From NCBI GenBank assembly GCA_900771365.1, contig CAAGNU010000067.1, forward strand, positions 1-15,270: a DNA stretch of 15,270 bases, written 5' to 3'. The notes under the pieces are model-generated. The model did not search any database. It was not told the origin of the DNA and worked only from the letters and a program-made list of their open reading frames with translations. The DNA is from Bacteroidales bacterium. Its GTDB lineage: Bacteria > Bacteroidota > Bacteroidia > Bacteroidales > P3. How positions within the stretch are numbered: position 1 is the stretch's first letter; each line of letters begins with the position of its first letter. Positions 13,613 to 15,270 of the stretch are shown piece after piece. The position numbers and the translations under genes were made by a program.

Positions 13613-14512
13613 GTGGACTGGACAAGATACACGCACGACTTTGAGACCCATCTGCGTCTCGAGAAAGGCCTGGCGGACAACTCCGTCGAGGCCTATCTCC
13701 GCGACCTCTCCCATCTGCGCCGTTTTGCCAAGCCTCTCGGCTTGGAGCCGCAGGACATCACCGTCGAAAACCTCAACGAACTCCTCTACCAGCTCAACAT
13801 GTCCGATGTGGCCGTGGCCACACAATGCCGCATCATCTCGGGGCTCCGCACCTTCTTCCGTATGCTTGTCATAGAGGGCGTCCTGCCAGAGAACCCCGCC
13901 TCGCTTGTCGAGCTGCCCAAGCGTCCCAAGCACCTCCCCGACGTGCTCTCCGATGCCGACATCGAGGCCCTGCAGGCCACCTTCGACCGCAGCCTCCCAG
14001 GCCCGGCACGCAACTACGTTATCGTCGAAGTGCTCTATGGCTGCGGACTCCGCGTCTCCGAGCTCGTCAACCTCAAGCTCTCCAACCTCTATGCCGAAGA
14101 GGAAATGCTGCAAATCTTCGGCAAGGGCGACAAAGAGCGCTGGGTGCCCATCAATTCCCGTGCTCTCAAGCTGTTGCAGGACTATATCTTCACCCTCCGC
14201 AGCCAGATAAAGCCCCAGCCGGGCGAGGAGAAGTACATCTTCCTCAACCTTCGTGGACACCACCTCACCCGCGTAGCCGTCTTCCAGTTCATCAAAGAGG
14301 CAGTCGAGAAAGCGGGCCTCCGCAAGAATGTCTCGCCCCACAGCCTCCGCCACAGCTTTGCCACAGAGCTGGTGCAGAACGGCGCCGACCTCCGTGCCGT
14401 GCAGGAAATGCTCGGCCACGCATGTCTCTCCACCACAGAGATATACACCCACATCACCCGCGAATATCTCCGAGAAACCATCGAGACCTATCACCCCCAT
14501 TACCGCAAATAG
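13613..14512 (+). CDS. xerD: Tyrosine recombinase XerD (XerC/D family)
   Basis: I chose the GTG at 13613, giving 299 residues. The upstream ATG at 13550 would translate the hairpin repeat into 21 non-conserved residues. With the GTG start, the catalytic residues Arg147, Lys171, His243, Arg246, His269 and Tyr278 each fall one position before those of E. coli XerD (148, 172, 244, 247, 270, 279). The N-terminal core-binding domain (about 1-90, LRLEKGLADNSVEAYLRDL) and the catalytic motifs YGCGLRVSEL, FGKGDKERWVP, HSLRHSFAT and MLGHACLSTTEIYTH are intact. It would resolve chromosome dimers at dif together with a partner in the cytoplasm. XerC rather than XerD cannot be fully excluded. It is probably co-directional with, but not necessarily co-transcribed from, mtgA. 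Confidence 0.9.
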   Translation: MDWTRYTHDFETHLRLEKGLADNSVEAYLRDLSHLRRFAKPLGLEPQDITVENLNELLYQLNMSDVAVATQCRIISGLRTFFRMLVIEGVLPENPASLVELPKRPKHLPDVLSDADIEALQATFDRSLPGPARNYVIVEVLYGCGLRVSELVNLKLSNLYAEEEMLQIFGKGDKERWVPINSRALKLLQDYIFTLRSQIKPQPGEEKYIFLNLRGHHLTRVAVFQFIKEAVEKAGLRKNVSPHSLRHSFATELVQNGADLRAVQEMLGHACLSTTEIYTHITREYLRETIETYHPHYRK

Positions 14513-14655
14513 CCCAGCCCCGCGCCTCCTCCATGCGAAATGACTATAACATAGTCTGCGGCAGGCGGGTAGCACTACGCCTACAAATTGATTCTTCTTT
14601 ATTAGGAAAATTTAGGGCTTTGGATGGCAAATGTTAAAATCCAAGGGCGCAAAAC

Positions 14656-14675
14656 TGGCAAAACGCCATTTTTTT
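14656..14675 (+). terminator. Weak candidate terminator in the gap after xerD
   Basis: TGGC (14656-14659) and GCCA (14665-14668) form a short stem followed by seven T. It lies about 145 bases past the xerD stop codon. The rest of 14513-14655 holds only a small GACTAT-AAC-ATAGTC hairpin at 14542-14556 and no gene I can support. Confidence 0.3.
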
Positions 14676-14724
14676 ATCGAAGCGTCTAACAGGCTTCGCC
14701 ACAGCTACATAGAATCTCCCCCTT

Positions 14725-14830
14725 GGCTTCGCCTTTTTTCCGCTTCTCGAGCGGAGGTAGAGCGGAGGTGGAGCGAAGGAACGGCGGAGCTATCCCGACC
14801 CTCTGCCGTTGCGACTTGAAATGTTAAAAT
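14725..14830 (-). repeat. 105-base dispersed repeat, copy B (inverted relative to copy A)
   Basis: The reverse complement of this stretch follows copy A at 4336-4440 from ATTTTAACATTTC through GAGGGTCGG and AGCTCCGC to GCGGAAAAAAGGCGAAG. Similarity is strongest in the first 50 bases and at the end. It lies beside a decayed transposase gene. Confidence 0.6.
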
Positions 14831-14847
14831 CGGGTTGGATTTTAACA
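14822..14847. repeat. Perfect hairpin at the edge of repeat copy B
   Basis: TGTTAAAATC (14822-14831) pairs perfectly with GATTTTAACA (14838-14847) around GGGTTG. The left arm is the end of repeat copy B, so the hairpin joins that repeat to the transposase remnant. A further ATGTTAAAATCC lies at about 14631-14642. Confidence 0.55.
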
Positions 14848-14854
14848 GTCATAA

Positions 14855-15088
14855 TGGCTTGTCCGAAAATGCGGAAGGGATGAAATGGATATGTCTACAT
14901 ATATCGGGACAGAAAGAGGCCAGAGAGCGGCCGGCATGAACCCCATCGTCTGCGAAAAAGGCTACAGGGGCTACCCGCTCACAGAGGCGCAGAATGAGTC
15001 GAACCGAAGGAAGTCGAAAGTTCGCTGCCGGGTGGAGCACGTATTCGGATTCATGGTGCAGAGCCTGAGGGGGCTGGTTTTCAGATAA
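14855..15088 (+). pseudogene. C-terminal remnant of an IS5-type DDE transposase
   Basis: The frame open from 14855 and stopped at 15086-15088 encodes STYIGTERGQRAAGMNPIVC, then EKGYRGYPLTEAQNESNRRK and SKVRCRVEHVFGFM. These are the familiar closing motifs of IS5-group transposases, with the last catalytic Glu in RVEHVFG. About three quarters of the usual N-terminal part, including the first catalytic Asp, is missing, and the frame stops right after GLVFR, short of the normal end. There is no complete terminal inverted repeat that I can identify. The gene is dead and marks an old insertion next to the dispersed repeat. Confidence 0.75.
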
Positions 15089-15189
15089 AAAACAAAGACA
15101 TATCACATTGAATATCATGTACATAGGTGCAAGACCCTAAAAAATCAAGCATAAAGGGGAGTTCTATAAATTAAAATAGTGTTAATCAT

Positions 15190-15220
15190 TTTGTTATGTC
15201 AGAAATTTTTCGTATCTTTG
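15190..15220 (+). promoter_or_regulatory. Bacteroidota-type promoter for the gene at the window end
   Basis: TTTG (15190-15193), 19 bases, then TATCTTTG (15213-15220) match the consensus. Transcription would start near 15227, only about 18 bases before the ATG at 15245. The DNA from 15089 to here is AT-rich and shows no gene. Confidence 0.75.
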
Positions 15221-15244
15221 CAAAAAAATTGAAAGGGAATTGAT

Positions 15245-15270
15245 ATGGCATACAAAAACACATCAGAAGC
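15245..15270 (+). CDS. Start of an unidentified gene, cut by the window edge
   Basis: Eight complete codons and part of a ninth are visible, reading MAYKNTSE. The strong promoter at 15190-15220 and the GGGAATTGAT leader support a real gene start. The sequence is too short to assign a family. The neighbouring transposase remnant makes a second mobile-element gene possible, but nothing shown here proves that. Confidence 0.5.

Noticed and set aside
13607..14575. A 322-codon minus-strand frame opposite xerD
   Set aside because: XerD catalytic residues on the plus strand are complete; the antisense product is compositionally a shadow.
14631..14819. A 62-codon plus-strand frame after xerD
   Set aside because: Most of it lies across the dispersed repeat copy B, which has an equivalent at 4336-4440 without a conserved frame.
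15089..15189. A terminal inverted repeat of the IS5-type remnant
   Set aside because: I could not find a matching partner near 14850, so no element end is claimed.

Overview
The window looks like chromosomal DNA from a member of the Bacteroidota, most likely order Bacteroidales and perhaps Prevotellaceae-like; the family-level guess is weak. Three things point there. Promoters match the Bacteroidota consensus (TTTG, about 20 bases, TAnnTTTG) at 4092-4061, 12323-12292 and 15190-15220. Many genes encode short lipoproteins or outer-membrane barrels with hardly any Shine-Dalgarno sequence. The intergenic DNA carries dispersed palindromes of the kind common in these genomes.

Layout. 1-391 is gene-free and packed with GGATT/AATCC palindromes, including two 56-base copies of one unit. 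392-3730 is a visibly AT-richer block on the minus strand: a lipoprotein with two tandem copies of one domain, then two small outer-membrane barrel proteins and an S41-type protease lipoprotein in a tight operon. 3731-4714 is about 1 kb without an obvious gene: a promoter with a long structured leader, a 105-base dispersed repeat, a G-quadruplex-type G tract and a strong terminator. 4715-5167 (minus) is a small alpha-helical lipoprotein, divergent from pruA (5296-6930, plus), which encodes 1-pyrroline-5-carboxylate dehydrogenase.

7086-9151 (plus) repeats the theme of the first block: an outer-membrane barrel followed by an S41 protease lipoprotein, both recognisably related to the 1554-2201 and 392-1546 products but GC-richer. 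Converging on it is a minus-strand pair, fabG then a BtuF-like binding lipoprotein (11007-9370). gapA (minus) and mtgA (plus) diverge from a shared promoter region, and xerD follows mtgA. The end of the window holds the inverted second copy of the 105-base repeat, a decayed IS5-type transposase tail, and a strong promoter driving a gene cut off by the window edge.

How the genes relate. pruA, gapA, fabG, mtgA and xerD are housekeeping functions (proline catabolism, glycolysis, fatty-acid synthesis, peptidoglycan synthesis, chromosome dimer resolution) with no shared pathway. The distinctive content is the twice-occurring barrel plus S41 lipoprotease cassette. By inference its two parts act together at the outer membrane or periplasm; the substrate is unknown. 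This is the best candidate for an undescribed system here.
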